Shown one piece after another: positions 20,229-33,143 of a DNA stretch of 64,000 nt; the stretch's first letter is position 1, and each line of letters opens with the position of its first letter. The stretch spans positions 20,149,638 to 20,213,637 of the forward strand of contig OY540815.1 of assembly GCA_961205875.1 (NCBI GenBank), read 5' to 3'. The position numbers were made by a program, and so were the translations under genes. This DNA comes from Sialis fuliginosa. Taxonomy: Eukaryota > Arthropoda > Insecta > Megaloptera > Sialidae. Under the pieces are notes generated by a model. It saw only the letters and a list, made by a program, of their open reading frames with translations. It searched no databases and was not told the origin of the DNA.

Positions 20229-21970
20229 AAAATATTCTGATTAAACTATTTGTAAAGGGCAGACTTTGATACGCCCACAATGAAAATCTTACTAAAAATA
20301 AATAAACATACTTATAATATATACATGAAAGCAAATTGTACAACCCTAAACATAAGTGTGTATGTGGGAGGGTTTGGGAGGGGGTGTGTATGTTGTGAAC
20401 TCAGATCCAATTCGACAAGTATTGAGAGTAAATGGAACTTTATATTTTCTTTGTTTGTACAGAATGAATACACGGGGCATTGTTTATGTTCTATAGATCT
20501 CCTAAAATGTGTAACTAGTTTTGTGTTGTTAGCATTTTGTTTTGGTTCAGAAAAAATACAGTGGCTCTAAATAGGTATTGTTCCGTTGTTTATTTTAGCA
20601 TTTACAAATAAATAAGGTATGCCACTTTTAATTAATACTCTCTAAAACTGAATTAGCGAGAAGTTTCTTCTTAAGCTTTCACAGAATCACAGGTTTTTAT
20701 TTTATTTATTTTTGATGTCAAAAACTGGAGTAATCTAAAAAAACTCATTCATTATTTAATATGCATAAATAAATAGAAACCATCACGTATAACCTAACAT
20801 CAATGTCATTTATGGATATGTCAATTATTGTAGGTTAATTTATGAAAGAATCTAAACTTATAAAAAATGTATATTGCAAACACAATAAAAATAATTGTGA
20901 ATCGATTTTTCAAAGTTTGTATAAATAAACTTACCTGATTTTTGTTAATAATACACTTAAATCAGATGAGTCGTATACGTTGACAAATTAAAGTAAAAAT
21001 AATGCCGTTATAGCGCCACTTTCGATTCAAAATCACTATTCTTTTAGTGAAATTTAATGTGACTAATTCAATTAGTAAAATAACTATTAAGTAATTCAGT
21101 TCTAGAGAGTAGATATATGTTGGTCTACAACTCAAATTTATCTTCCTAAATTTCTCTAGTCACTAGGACACAATTTTACAGTAATAAAAAAATACGACTG
21201 AACCGATCTATGTGAGATTTTCATTGTTAGACAATATTAAATCAGTGACAAAACAAGACAATATGAGTTGGGTATGGTTTTCTATATGTTTAGAGCAGAG
21301 AATCGCGTGGGTATTCATCGATTTTAAATAACACGGATAAAAGTACGGATGATTACATGAAATTATAAAACATTCAAAGTAGAGGTAATATAAACAAAGT
21401 GGAAATAATTTCGTTTATCGTAAAACGGTGATGTATGAAAACAAAACTTTATCTCGTACACTCTTTTCATAATTTCTTTAATACTGGAAGCAACGATAAG
21501 GGATTAAAGCTTATTATTTGCTTACATAATATTGTAATATCGGATATTGAAAACGGGAGCGATCCACGATCTCAGATTATAGCATTAACGACTACGAACC
21601 TGATGCTAACACTGCGCTACCATCACAGATAGAAAACAGGCTAGTTATTTAATGACACACAAAATTGTAAGTAAAATCTCTCGTTATGAATTTTGTAAAG
21701 TTTACTGTAAGTCGGTCTGCAAGAGTTAATTGGAATATAGCTCTTATACAAATAAGTGCCCGTTGGATAATAGACGCTACAAAATCCTTATAACTTTGTT
21801 TCAGAACTTTGTTTGTTTCTGATGTTCGTTTTAAAACTTTTCAACATCAAATATTTATCATTTTTCTGCCTGAAAAAGTAATCGTTTTGAATTATTAGAG
21901 CGATCGATTAATTTTCGTATTTTCTTATCTGCTAAAATTTTTCATGCCGTTGTAATGTTTCTTAACGAAT

Positions 21971-22365
21971 CAAATATTGAATAACTTATTTAACTCAGCA
22001 GTGGAGGCCTGTGGTCGATCTAACCCAACGACATCTACTTATGAAGAGCTCTATTAACAAAACGAAATTATTTATTTACATACTTAACCGGCAGTCTAGC
22101 TTCAAATATTGAATGACTTATTTAACCCAGCAGTGGAGGCGTGTGGTCGATCTAACCCAACGATATCTACTTATGAAGAGCTCTATTAACAAAACGAAAT
22201 TATTTATTTACTTAACCGACAGTCTAGCTCCAAATTTTGAATGACTTATTTAACCCAGCAGTGGAGGCGTGTGGTCGATCTAACCCAACGACATCTACTT
22301 ATGAAGAGCTCTATTAACAAAACGAAATTGTTTCTTTAGTTAACCGACAGTCTAGCTTCAAACTG
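21971..22365 (+). repeat. Tandem array, three units of about 130 bp
   Basis: Units start near 21971, 22103 and 22231 (periods of 132 and 128 bp). Each contains CAGCAGTGGAGGC, GTGGTCGATCTAACCCAACG and ATGAAGAGCTCTATTAACAA. The units are very similar, so the array is recent. The word ATCTAACCCAACG recurs once more at about 22454, just downstream. No open frame runs across the units. Confidence 0.9.
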
Positions 22366-23469
22366 AATCATGTTTGAACAGCTGGCATTCATTAGTTTGA
22401 GTTTATCACAGAAACGTGGTGTATTATTCCACCTCAAAGTTGTTGATGGGTTAATCTAACCCAACGTTCCCGTTAACGTGTTTTTTTTTACAACATGGTC
22501 GGCTCATTTAAAAAAAATATCAGAGCCGTTTGTTTGAATCATGCAGACTTATTTTCTCAATATTGTTTTGATTAAGATAATTTTACGTTTTCATAATTTT
22601 TATGTTGTATACATTCATTAATTTAAAAAAGGGGGTATATTATGTTATTTAACTTCGACTGGGGATCTAATGATATAATAAAATAATAGTGTAATTAAAG
22701 AGTGCTTTAAATATCCTCTAAAGTCTAACGGATCAATTTGACCAAATGTAAGGATTTTTTACGCCTTCACTTGCGGGTAAAAAGAACAAGTATTAAATTA
22801 TTACCCGTACTAGTTTATATTATATGTATCTAAATAATGACAGCTTAATTGTGTAGACGTCAGAAATTTATTAAAGAAACAAGTAATAGCGACTTTTAAA
22901 AAATAAAATAAATTGAGACAGATGTATCTACGTATCGTTACTAAAATTTAAACATTACAAAAAAACAAACTATTTTCTAAAACAAATTTTCGCTAACAAT
23001 GAGCCATTACACACTTATTTTCAAATTGCATACATAAATGTATAGTAACTAGTAATGTACATTTACTACTTGTATTCCACACTAGTGCTTCGGAAATACA
23101 CACAGTTGTGAACAAGAGACAGGGCCGCCTGAGGGCAGTCTGAGAATCCAATTGGACCAACATTAATCATTTTTGATTCCGATACCTGAATAAACGATTC
23201 CTAACCGAATCCGTTTCCCAAATTGCTCAATTAGATTAGGTTTTCGAGATATCCTAAACTAATTACCTATATACGTATAAATCGGGCTTCTATGAACCGA
23301 TTTTAATGAAATCTTTTGCAATGGATTATTTTAATGAATATGTTAAAGCTTATTTGTTCAAACTTTACGCTCAAGTCTAAATAATTTGTTAGGGGCATTC
23401 CATTAGAAAAAAAGTGACCTCTCAGATTTTGTTTAAATTTTTATATGTGATGTAGGCCATATATAATCA

Positions 23470-23745
23470 GCAAAAATTTTACGTGTCGTTCTTGAGATAT
23501 CTTGAAAAACTAAATATTTCGGGATGACACCCTTCCCCCTTACACACGATTTTGATGATTTTGAAATGAGACCGTCCTCAAACCAGACCTAACCATCCAA
23601 CTAAGTTTCATTATTATCGGTTCAGTGGTTCATGAATTACGCGTGTGACAATGATTCAGGGGGCAACGGAAAAATCAATTTAAAATTTTGAAATCCGAAA
23701 ACAATTTTTTTCTCGTATCTTCGATATTGCGAAGGAAGCAAAATT
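23470..23745 (-). repeat. CGAGGAAGC-type interspersed repeat, inverted partial copy
   Basis: It reads CGTTCTTGAGATATCTTGAA, CACACGATTTTGATGATTTT, ACCGTCCTCAAACCAGACCT, ATCGGTTCAGTGGTTCATGA, and ends with CTCGTATCTTCGATATTGCG and AAGGAAGC. This is the 5' part of the family on the minus strand. The GACA tract is shortened. Confidence 0.8.
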
Positions 23746-24659
23746 ATATGACATCATTGTGTCTATCGAGTACTTTTATTTGCCAAAAATAGCATCTTAA
23801 AAACAAGTATATCTTGGTGAAAAAGTTTATTTTAAAAGAGAAAAATAGTTATACGAACGAAAACTTTAGACAAAAATTTCTGCTTGGTAAAATATTCATA
23901 AATATGTCTAAAATCGTCATTTTTGGTTCGGATATCTCGAGAACCTGAACTAATTGAGCAATTTGGGAAACGGATTCGAGATTACCTATTCAGATCTCGA
24001 CAACATAATATTATTTCTTGTTACCCAGTATTATTAATAGATTTTGCCCAGGTCGGCTCTGAACAAAGACACATATACACAGCACACATACACGTTTGAG
24101 CTTGTTAAAGACTTTAATGCATTCCATTATTGTGGTGCTTCCTCTGTGAGCGCACCATGCTTCACATAATGACGCCACTAGTTATGGGACATCATAGACG
24201 ACTGGAATGTAAGATACCGCACAACTTATACTGCTAATTGCTATTGCCGTAGTGCATATGAATCAATTGGAACGCAGTAGCTGCTCTTGTGTTTATAGAG
24301 AATATGATTAATTACGATCAATAACTTGGATGGTATCGGTTTTGAATTAGTTACTTATTTTGTCATTTCATTCATTTATCTTATGTATTGTTTCTCGAGA
24401 GGAGAAAGTTCAGCTTAAATGTTTGGGTTTTAAAATGAAAAACTTTTTAAGAAAAAAATAAAACCGATTACAAAAAAACCTTAATAATACTGAAAAGTAT
24501 TTAATAATTAAATTTAACAAATTTTTTTTATTTCTTAAGAATGTGATTTTGATTATTTTTTTAAAATAATTATCAGTTAATCAGTATTTTTAGAGTATTT
24601 TTTGGGTCGGTTTTATTTTTTTCTTTTCAGTGGCATATCTTTGAAGTTTATGGTCCTAT

Positions 24660-24785
24660 TTTGAAAAAAATTATGTGGAACTCTCAAATAGAGACTACCA
24701 AAGATAAATACTAAAGTCAACGATATCATTTCAAGTTTTGGAGAAAAGGAGAGGGGCGTCATAGGATTTTTTAAATTTTTATGTT
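24660..24785 (+). repeat. Interspersed repeat (GGTGGGACT family), diverged copy 2
   Basis: GAGACTACCAAAGATAAATA, CTAAAGTCAACGATATCATT and GGAGAGGGGCGTCATAGGAT align with 63724-63812 and, less well, with 5660-5735. Confidence 0.55.
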
Positions 24786-26264
24786 ATATTAGCATTTTTT
24801 TAAATAATAAGATCAGAAAATTATATTTATATCATTTGAGTATTTATTAATAATAGGTACGTAAAAAGAATTCAGAATTCTCCAGACTTTAATAACTTCT
24901 TGAGAAATGACAAATACAAAATTTATCTTTTTTTCGAGAATTCGTTGTTACCAATCGTAAAAGATAAAAATGTGTTATTTTTAAAACTTATATTATATTA
25001 ATAATTGAGACATTATAATCATGTGACAATTAAATTCTATAATAGAACAATAAAAATAATAAAACATCTCTTTTTCAATATTTTCAATGAAAAAACTATA
25101 AAACGTTGCTGAATTCTAAATTAAAAAATATATATTGATGTTTTATCCGTTTTTAATTACCCATTTCCGAGAGATAGTGCCAGTGAACATTTTTTTAAAT
25201 AGCAATAAAAGAGTTAGCGGTATGGAAAGAGTTGAGAATCCAATGATTCAGCGTTACTTTTTAATAGCAAGTGTCATTACAGAATGATAAATTACAAATC
25301 TTCGTTTATAAAATATATAATAGGTATAAAAGAAATGCAGGGCTTAGTAAATACTTAAACTTATGTATTAAGGAATTGTCTTAACTAAAGACTACATATT
25401 TACCTTTATTATCCAAAGATAAAATTAATATTTAGTTCAGTAAGAAAATACTTTTTAAACAAAAAAATTCCTTCATCAACAAAATTTGACACATAGTTCT
25501 CTACCTCTACACTTTAAGAAACCGCTGAAAGTACTTGATGAGGTAGCTTGGCAAGGGTTAAAGCGGTGAAATTTTCATTGAAGTAATTTTGTGCTTATTT
25601 AACATTTTTTGAATATTTTTACTGTAGGAGGAAAATAATTTTCTACTGAAATTATGTATAACTATTATTTATTGTTAGATTGGGATATTTTTTCACCATT
25701 TTCAACAACAGTTAAATATTTACAAAATTCATTCTCTAAAAATTTAAGGGTTAAACGTAATAATTTATAATAAAAATCGATATTAAAAAAAAATTGCTAC
25801 ATCTTGTAATAAAACAACAAATATTAATTAAAAGAATATTTTAATTATGAATTTTAATCAAATAAAAAAGATATATATATACATAAAATACAACGAAAGA
25901 AAAGACAAAATTAATAATGATTTATGAATTAAAAAAAAACAATGGGAGTTTAAAAAAGGATTCGCGATATTTCTTTTTGCAATAAAAATTGAGCGGAAAA
26001 CTGAATTGGCCGGCAACGTTTAAATAATCTGACACGGCTTAGCAATTAAAAATACCAGACATTTATTTAGTGCTGGTATATAAAACGATTATTTTTATTT
26101 TCTACTTACATAAAATAAATAAAGCAGTACTTCATAATGAAGGAACCATACAGCATTTCTGAGTGCCATTAGCTTCATTGTTAATATATTGTATTATTAA
26201 AAAATATATATATAACTATATCTATCTATCTATATTTATTTATTTAATAATAAGAAATTAAATG

Positions 26265-26484
26265 TCTAAACGTCAAAAAATTTTATTGATGAAAAAAGTA
26301 TCGCAAGCTTTCGATTCACAGAATCATCGTCAGGCTATTAACTAAGAACAAAATGTGAATAAATATTGTTGAGATAACGACATCGTTTTCACATTTTGTT
26401 CTTTCTTAATAGCCTGACGATGATTCTGTGAATCGAAAGCTTGCGATACTTTTTTCTTCAATAAAATTTTTTGACGTTTAGAAA
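26265..26484. repeat. Inverted repeat with mirrored hammerhead-like motifs
   Basis: Left arm 26265-26359 and right arm 26391-26484 are near-perfect inverted copies. Each holds CTGACGA, the hairpin GATTC-TGT-GAATC, GAAA and the AGCT palindrome, followed by TTGCGATAC and TTTTTTGACGTTTAGA. The box lies at 26327-26333 on the minus strand and at 26414-26420 on the plus strand, with GAAA at 26309-26312 and 26435-26438. Simple AT repeats flank both sides. It resembles paired pseudo-LTR ends of a Penelope-like element without the coding body. Confidence 0.65.
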
Positions 26485-27017
26485 ATTAATTTGTTATTAT
26501 TTAATATTTTAACGTCACTATAATATATATATATATTTATATATATTGTATTGAATTGACGTATTGTATACCTAAACAATGGTCGAACACAATTATTATT
26601 ATTATTTTATAAATATTGTGTGAAAATATATATGCATTTTCAAAAAAATAAATCTTTTTAAAAGGATTTTATAGTAAACAATATTTTTTTCACGGTGTTA
26701 AAATTGATATTAAACTATTTTAAGATGTTTAGGGTATAAAATAATAATGTAACCATAAAATACTAAAACGTTTACCAGCGAAATCAGGGGTTATTTTAGT
26801 GTGCAATAAACCCTGTACATTTTTAAATATAATGTGTTTTAAAACACTGTGTTTTTTTTCGAAATAAAAAAAAAATTGAAATCGGGCTAAAACAAATCTG
26901 ATATTTTATCCATTTTACTAATTCTCCAACTCCAATAATAACCAAGACAAAGAGATAGAGAGAGATAACAACACAAGTATATATGCATGTGGCATGTATG
27001 TATGTATCTGACAGTAC

Positions 27018-27250
27018 CTTAGCTAGAGCGACAGCGGGGAATCTATCCCAGGCCAGCTCGTGATCCTCTCCCGCACCGCCCGCGCGCTGCCCACGGAGAA
27101 TCCTGGCTGCTGTAGCCGTCGCGACGCCCATTCCGTCGCCGATGAACAGGATCACATTACGGGCCTTGGCACGCTGTTCCTGCTCACTCCCGGAGTACTT
27201 CAGACGGCTCTGGAGAGCGTCACGTGCTCTTTCATACCAGTACTCTTGAT
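27018..27250 (-). CDS. Alkaline phosphatase, first visible exon (metal-binding Asp)
   Basis: The exon encodes 77 residues after a split codon, beginning QEYWYERARDALQSRL. It contains ARNVILFIGDGMGVATATAA, the hallmark N-terminal alkaline phosphatase motif; the Asp of GDG binds zinc and magnesium in the family. It then has RILRGQR and WDRFPAVALAK. The acceptor is TTTACTTTCAG before ATCAAGAG (the split codon needs one base from the preceding exon and becomes Asp if that base is G), and the donor is AAG|GTACTG, phase 0. In relatives this part lies right after the signal peptide, so only a short leader exon should be missing. Mature enzymes have about 500 residues; the three exons here give 195. 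The exon is G+C-rich in an AT-rich setting, as expected for a conserved coding block. Confidence 0.93.
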
Positions 27251-27342
27251 CTGAAAGTAAACAGAAAATACGTTTATATGTATACATTTTATAATTAAAT
27301 CTATGTAATTTTTAACAATAATTTTATTTATTTAGAAATAAG

Positions 27343-27530
27343 TAAGGTACTGGTAACAGTTATGGCCGCTATAAGAGCAAGGTTTACTGTTTTTGTGATT
27401 GGCGGGCTTCTTATTAACTCATGTTACTAATAAAACAAGTAATTGTTTATTTAATCAATTTAATTATCAATAGTATTTTATTTTGTTTATGTTTTTTCTC
27501 CAGTAATGGCTAAAGTAAAATCAGTAATGA
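27343..27530 (+). mobile_element. Partial inverted-repeat element (family of 3547-4078)
   Basis: AAGGTACTGGTAACAGTTAT, AACTCATGTTACTAATAAAA, AGTAATTGTTTATTTAATCA and TTTTTCTCCAGTAATGG match 33961-34160 in order and orientation. The right part of the element is missing or unrecognisable. Confidence 0.6.
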
Positions 27531-29266
27531 GCACGCAGTGATGGACACTTGCTAATGATTATATACAAAATGATAAGTACTACGACACAAAAGATATAAA
27601 AGAAAATATGTTCGTTTACGCCATGATTCGAGGTGAAGGAGGAGAAAAAATTTCGAATAAACGAAACTCGGCATTTCAGATAAACGAGACTTAGAATAAA
27701 CGAGTCCTGACTGTAGTTTGTATTGTAACGTTTTACAAGTTTTCATTTATCTATCTGAATTCTTATTTCATTTGAAATTTTGTTATTGTAGTAAATAAAC
27801 GTAACATTGAGAATTCAATTCCAATATACAGCATTTACTTTGAAAGATTTACTTACTCGACAACGCAAATGTAGGTAAATAAAAATATATTTTAAGCTCA
27901 CACGTTACAAGTCAAACTTTTTACGATGATAGAACTTTGTATTGTTTGTTTTTGCTGATGAAAGTTGCAGTCAATTCAACAAAAACTATCTCTAACAAAG
28001 CCGGAAGCTTCCAAAAATAAAAAGTTTGTTAGCACAAGAAAGAATTTAAAAATAAACATTGTTTTTTATTTATTCATTTATTTATTAATATGTTTTTCGT
28101 TGACATATCAATGCTCCAATTTAATATTGGAAAATATTCGATACGATACTCGTATTTTCATAATCGCCACAAAACAAACCGATTTTTTTAGAATTTTCAA
28201 TTTTAGAAAGCTTACATGTCAGAAGTGTTACTTATAAGTCACGCTATCTCTCAAAACAGCTGAGCAGTGAGTATTTGTATTTATAAATTCCCAGGTTTCA
28301 TTCTATCAGATAGTATTAAATAATTTTGTCAGGCCCACAAACAAGTAAAATTAACGGTATGGAGAACCATACATGACTTTCATGTTCTTTAATATCTTTT
28401 CAAATAATTTTTATTAATTAGTATTTAAAACTAAAATTTTGAGGGTGACTTTCACCCCATCCTTATAAAAACTAAATGTCCTTTAGGTCAAATTGAACTA
28501 CAAATGTACCTAGTCTTATCAAAATTAATGAGATAATACTCGCAATGTTCACTTCTTAGACGACAATACAAAATTTCGAATATTTCCAAAATCCCTAATC
28601 GGATTAGCACCAAAATCAATAGATCTGTAGTACTCACTGAGACAAACATTTTCCCCAAAAATAATTCAAATCGATGTATTTTCATAGTAGTTATCGTGAA
28701 CGAAAGAAATGCAGAAATCAACTTTTTTTACGTTTTGAAGGTAGTACAATCAGAATCTGCTCTCCCGGACACGATTTTTCGACGGTATTACAATACTACC
28801 ATTTCTTTCAAAACATGGAAGTAAAACAATTTATATTTCATAATAAATATCTAGAGGTAAAAGAGAAAGATTCGAGAATTTCACAAACAAAAATAAACAC
28901 AACTAAATAATCAAACAGATGAACATTGAAGGAAATATCTGACGTCACATACACATTATCAATTATTGATGGCACATTCTGGAACAGTCATTCCCTGCTT
29001 CGCTTTCCTAAGGAGACTTTTGGCACACTGTGATGAATTATGAATTTGGCATGTAATGTTAACCTATACCAATGGTCTGCAATTTTGCTCTTCTATATAT
29101 TTTATAAATTTCGTTTAAGTCAATATAAAAACAATACATACAATAAATTGTAAATTTTTCTTTTGATGGGCACTGCAAAATAAATTTTGTTTAGATCAAA
29201 TTCTTTATAATTACAGGCTATTTAAGTTATTAACAAATAATGGAACATTAACTAATAAAATATATT
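27531..29266. other. AT-rich DNA, no gene seen
   Basis: No exon or RNA gene recognised. The words TCACGCTATCTCTCAAAAC and AGCTGAGCAGTGA near 28237 recur at 1628-1660, and ACTACCATTTCTTTCAAAAC with ATGGAAGTAA near 28795 recurs near 60265. Otherwise I see nothing. Confidence 0.5.
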
Positions 29267-29274
29267 GTTTAAGG

Positions 29275-29465
29275 CAGAGGTTACCAAACTTTTCCAACTC
29301 AACGCACCCTTTTTGAACTAAGGTTTTCCCATGGCACTCTTCCTAAGTTAAAACATGACTTACTTGTAATGAGTAAGTCAAAAACTTTTTAATTTTATTT
29401 TTATTTAATTAATTAATGGAATGGATGAACCTGCAGATCCGCGGCGCACATTTTGTGAACCTCTG
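29275..29465. mobile_element. hAT-type MITE, 191 bp
   Basis: Terminal inverted repeats CAGAGGTTACCAAACTTTT and TTTTGTGAACCTCTG, typical of hAT-superfamily ends (CAGAGGTTCCCAAAC type). They are flanked by an 8-bp target duplication with one mismatch (GTTTAAGG at 29267-29274, GTTAAAGG at 29466-29473). There is no transposase, so it depends on an element elsewhere. Confidence 0.85.
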
Positions 29466-29473
29466 GTTAAAGG

Positions 29474-30420
29474 AATGAAAAATAGATTAAATAAATAATG
29501 ATTGTCAAAATTAAATAATTTAAATAATAAAAATACGGAAACAATTTAAATTCGCACTATTTTAAATGAAATTAGAAATAGCGAAGAGCATTAAATAAAC
29601 TATTCTAACGTTCACTTAATAAACTGTTTTAGCAATATTTAATATAAACTAGCGTCAGAAAATATATTTTGTTCATTAAAGAAATAAAATGACACAGAAA
29701 AAAATAATTGCTCCCTAAAATGACTAAATGGGTTGTTGAGATTTGTATTAAAGTTGATGTTGATAAGTAAGTAAGGGCAATCTATTGGGGCGAAATCGAG
29801 TTTATTAGTTTTAGGTTACTTAGTTTTCGTTACGTTAGGAAGAATAGAACATTTACATGCTGCTTGTTTAAATTCATACATAACATATATTATTATCTAA
29901 AACACGGCAGCTAACTAAATGTAATATGGATGAAATACAACTAAAAAATATGCTAGCGGAGTCTGCAATGTTCATAATTTAGTGGTTAAAATTATAATTA
30001 TATTCTATTTGTACCTGTTTTGAACTAAAAACAGTAGTTAATATATGTATTAAATAATACGTAATTTCAGTACCTACTTCCACTTAAATGATAACCTTTA
30101 TTAGGAATTTATCAAATAGAGTAGAACTAATAATTTAATATATAATGAAGAAACATATACCCACTAAAAACTATGTAACATTAAACAATATCGAGTTTGT
30201 ATTAACTACCAAGTATTAATACGTGCTTGAACAAACGGTAACATAAGTGTGTGTATGTCGCTGTACAGAGACTTCAATTAATCGTCGGTAAAGTCTCATA
30301 GTATCACAGAACTATATATAATAAGAAGAATTGTAGTCGATCGGCAAAATAAAATCAAAGCCAAGATACAAGCTACTACTCCAGTCAAATTGCTGATTTT
30401 TTTAGTTCTGTATATAATGC
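29474..30420. other. AT-rich DNA, no gene seen
   Basis: Sequence without open frames of interest, RNA genes or evident repeats apart from short A/T tracts. Confidence 0.5.
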
Positions 30421-30422
30421 AA

Positions 30423-30957
30423 AATTTCTACGCTCGATTTTTATATGTGATATTAGTAGGGGGTGCTTCTTGAGTGTAAAACCAAAATGTTAACCTTATA
30501 GAACTAAAATTCCTATTTCTTTCTACTGGAAATGTTTTTGTTTTTTTTTGTTTTTTAATGAATTGATCACAATAGCTAGAAACATATTTGCTATGTAATT
30601 TCTACAATAAAATACTTTGAACAAAATGTTTAGATAATTTTACTCTCTATAAGATGGATAAAACTTTTTTCCGTAAAATCAACAGTTTGCGATATATTAA
30701 AAAAAACATTCCAAAAATTTTTAAAACACTGTAATTAAAAATCAATTGATTTTACAAAAAAAAAATTCAGTAAAAAGAAATGAGAAATTTAGTTCTGAAT
30801 AAAAAAGATCTTCTATAGTTTTATCGTAAGATCAGCGGATTCCGAGATAATAGTAAAAAAATGTTCTCCAATATAGAGGCTAACACTGATGCCCTATAAG
30901 GTCAAAATTTTGGTTTTACACTCAAGAAGTACCCATTTACCTGTGCGTAGAATTTTT
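30423..30957. mobile_element. Inverted-repeat element, about 535 bp
   Basis: GTGCTTCTTGAGTGTAAAAC with CAAAATGTTAACCTTATA at 30465-30505 is mirrored by TATAAGGTCAAAATTTTGG with TTTTACACTCAAGAAGTAC at 30896-30935. The outer match TTCTACGC/GCGTAGAA extends the arms. A target duplication could not be fixed, so the superfamily is unknown. Confidence 0.6.
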
Positions 30958-33143
30958 ATTAATTTTTTTTAATTTGGCGAGTATATAATTTTTATTCACA
31001 TTTTTATTCACCCCCCCCCCCCTGGAAACTTTATATTTTAACTATTTTCAAAATCAACTTTATTTTATGAACCCAATATACCTACTATTTACGATGTCTA
31101 CCTAATTTTTATTTTGTTAAAATATACCAAGTAAAGATTTGCTTAATATCAAAAACTTTTGAGTCACCTTGTTTGGGAATTGGGAACGTTCTAGTAATAT
31201 AATAATTCTATGGTCGTAATAGATACTGCTGCGCTTCGATGTTTTGTTCCTGCGTGTATCAGCTTAGTTCAATCAGTATTGCGATGTAAAACGAACAAAT
31301 GGACGTAATTTATGATAGCCACAGTGGATTGCGATGGTTTTGCATGCTTATCCTGATAGTTTTTACAAACTATAGACCGCTACTTTATATATGATCATAC
31401 CTAATGTAAACAGTATGCTTTTTTGTGTAAATGGCTGAGGAGATAGGGAGCTGTATCTAATTATTAATTGCTATTGAGTTGAAATATTAGTATGTTAAAG
31501 TATTTTTACTTTCTTATACCCATGTATATGAAATTAACATATAGTATCAGTAAAGTGAGGTCGATTTTTTTCGAAGTCCGGATTTTGATGGAATTATCCA
31601 TTTTGATCTTCCCTGAATCCATTCTGACTATTGTCACACGTGTATCTGTCTGTAAGCTCTGTAACTCAAATACGACAAATCGTAGAAGGGTGAAATTCTA
31701 TATTTAAAATTAATTTTTGTTTGGGAAGAAAACCTCCTATTTTTTAAAACGATCGTTTCAACCGGATACGGATGTTTACTGACGTCGATTTTTTAATTTT
31801 TCGTATTAGTTTGAAACAGTTTGAATTAGAGAAAAAAAGTTAAAAATCGTAGGTAATATTAATATCTATAATTTATGTTCTATTCATTTTTTCGAAAAAA
31901 CAAATAAAATAATAATTCGAAAATTCAAAAATTGACAAACATCCGTTTTCGGTTAAAATCATTTGATACATAATGAAGAGAAGAATTTTATCTATATAGT
32001 TTATGTCCCATTCATTTTATTCTATCTTTTATTAGTTTGTCAGTAATATGTTTTAATAAAATAAAAAACACGTGCACGGTTTACTGTCGGTATTACGTAT
32101 ACGAAAGTCCCGTGGCTTTCATGGCAGATATTTTAAAGTAATTTTTTATATCTACCAATTTATATTAATTTATTTCATAAGCTGAACGTTTTTGTAATTA
32201 TCCATTATTATCAATATTGTGAAAATACTTTTGACGAAGGGACTGTATATATATAATAACTTATTCGCGGGCCAGTTGAAAAAAAGGTTGATATTTTCAT
32301 CAATTTAATATTAAATCCGCAAATATTTGAAGGTAAAATCTCGAACGACTAAAAAATTGCACCAAATTATAAAATTTTCGTTCGGAATTTTTAGGGTAAA
32401 AAATACTTTCCAAGTAATAAACTCTCTAATTCACCTTTTTCCAAATTACTTTGTTAAAATAAGTTACTGTCAGTGTAATAAAATAATTATCAATAATTAT
32501 ATTATTATCAACAAAAAAAAAAAAAAAAAAAAACAATAAAAGTTAGGTTACGGTAAATTTCCAGTAATTAGATACACAATTTTGTCAGTTTTAAATTGAT
32601 TTCGCATAGAAAATGTATAAAAACAAGTTAATTTAATATTTACATTTAAATTAAGAGGAGATGTAAAATCTGAAATGGAAGAACGTTTTTTTAAAAATTA
32701 TTTAATAATAAATATTTTAAATAAAGGAAAACAAAAGCAAAAATAAGAAATATTATTATATTATACTTATTATACAGCTTAAAACTGATCTATATGCTTT
32801 CAGTTTACTTTATATGTAACTATAACAATAACTTCTTCATGCCATTTTTCACGTCATACACACTAACTGTAATATTTCAAACAGAATATCTATTGCATTA
32901 TTATACTTCCAGTTTATTTGATGCCTAAATGGTCTTGAAACAAAGATCTAGGTTCTTAACGAAAATATTTAAATTATGTCATTAAACTAGGCCGACCTTA
33001 ACAAATAGAACTGTATCCCTAGGTCACGGAGATTCTGGGGGCGCGTAAATTCGAAAGGTGGTGAAATATACATATTACTTTTTTTTATAAAAAATATTCA
33101 TTCAAAATGATGTTTAAAAAATTGTAGATAAAATAAAAACGGT
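30958..33143. other. AT-rich DNA with C12, A21 and a small inverted repeat
   Basis: It includes a C12 run at 31011-31022 and an A21 run at 32513-32533. A repeat-like stretch at 31553-31700 (CTGAATCCATTCTGACTATT, then TATCTGTCTGTAAGC) resembles a retroelement tail. No gene recognised. Confidence 0.5.
31751..31965. repeat. Small inverted repeat with ACGGATGTTT arms
   Basis: Left arm TCAACCGGATACGGATGTTT with CGATTTTTTAATTTTTCG is mirrored at the right by CGAAAATTCAAAAATTG with ACAAACATCCGTTTTCGGTT. One arm also recurs at 37661-37705 (CAACCGGAAACGGATGTTTA), so this is an interspersed family. Confidence 0.55.

Larger units (their letters stand above)
10081..27017 (-). other. Alkaline phosphatase intron, 16.9 kb
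   Basis: Intron between visible exons 1 and 2. On the minus strand the donor is AAG|GTACTG at 27016-27020 and the acceptor is TTTTCAG at 10081. It is filled with repeats listed separately. Stretches with nothing recognisable to me are 10915-12165, 12275-13475, 14970-15715, 15825-16570 (with a slightly G+C-richer unique stretch at 16000-16190), 17170-17835, 18560-19105, 19290-20135, 20230-21970, 22480-23465, 23750-24655 (slightly G+C-richer around 24060-24300) and 24790-26260. No second gene inside the intron could be supported. Confidence 0.8.

Noticed and set aside
27060-27254. Plus-strand open frame over the first visible phosphatase exon
   Set aside because: Antisense shadow of a real exon, with no protein resemblance of its own.
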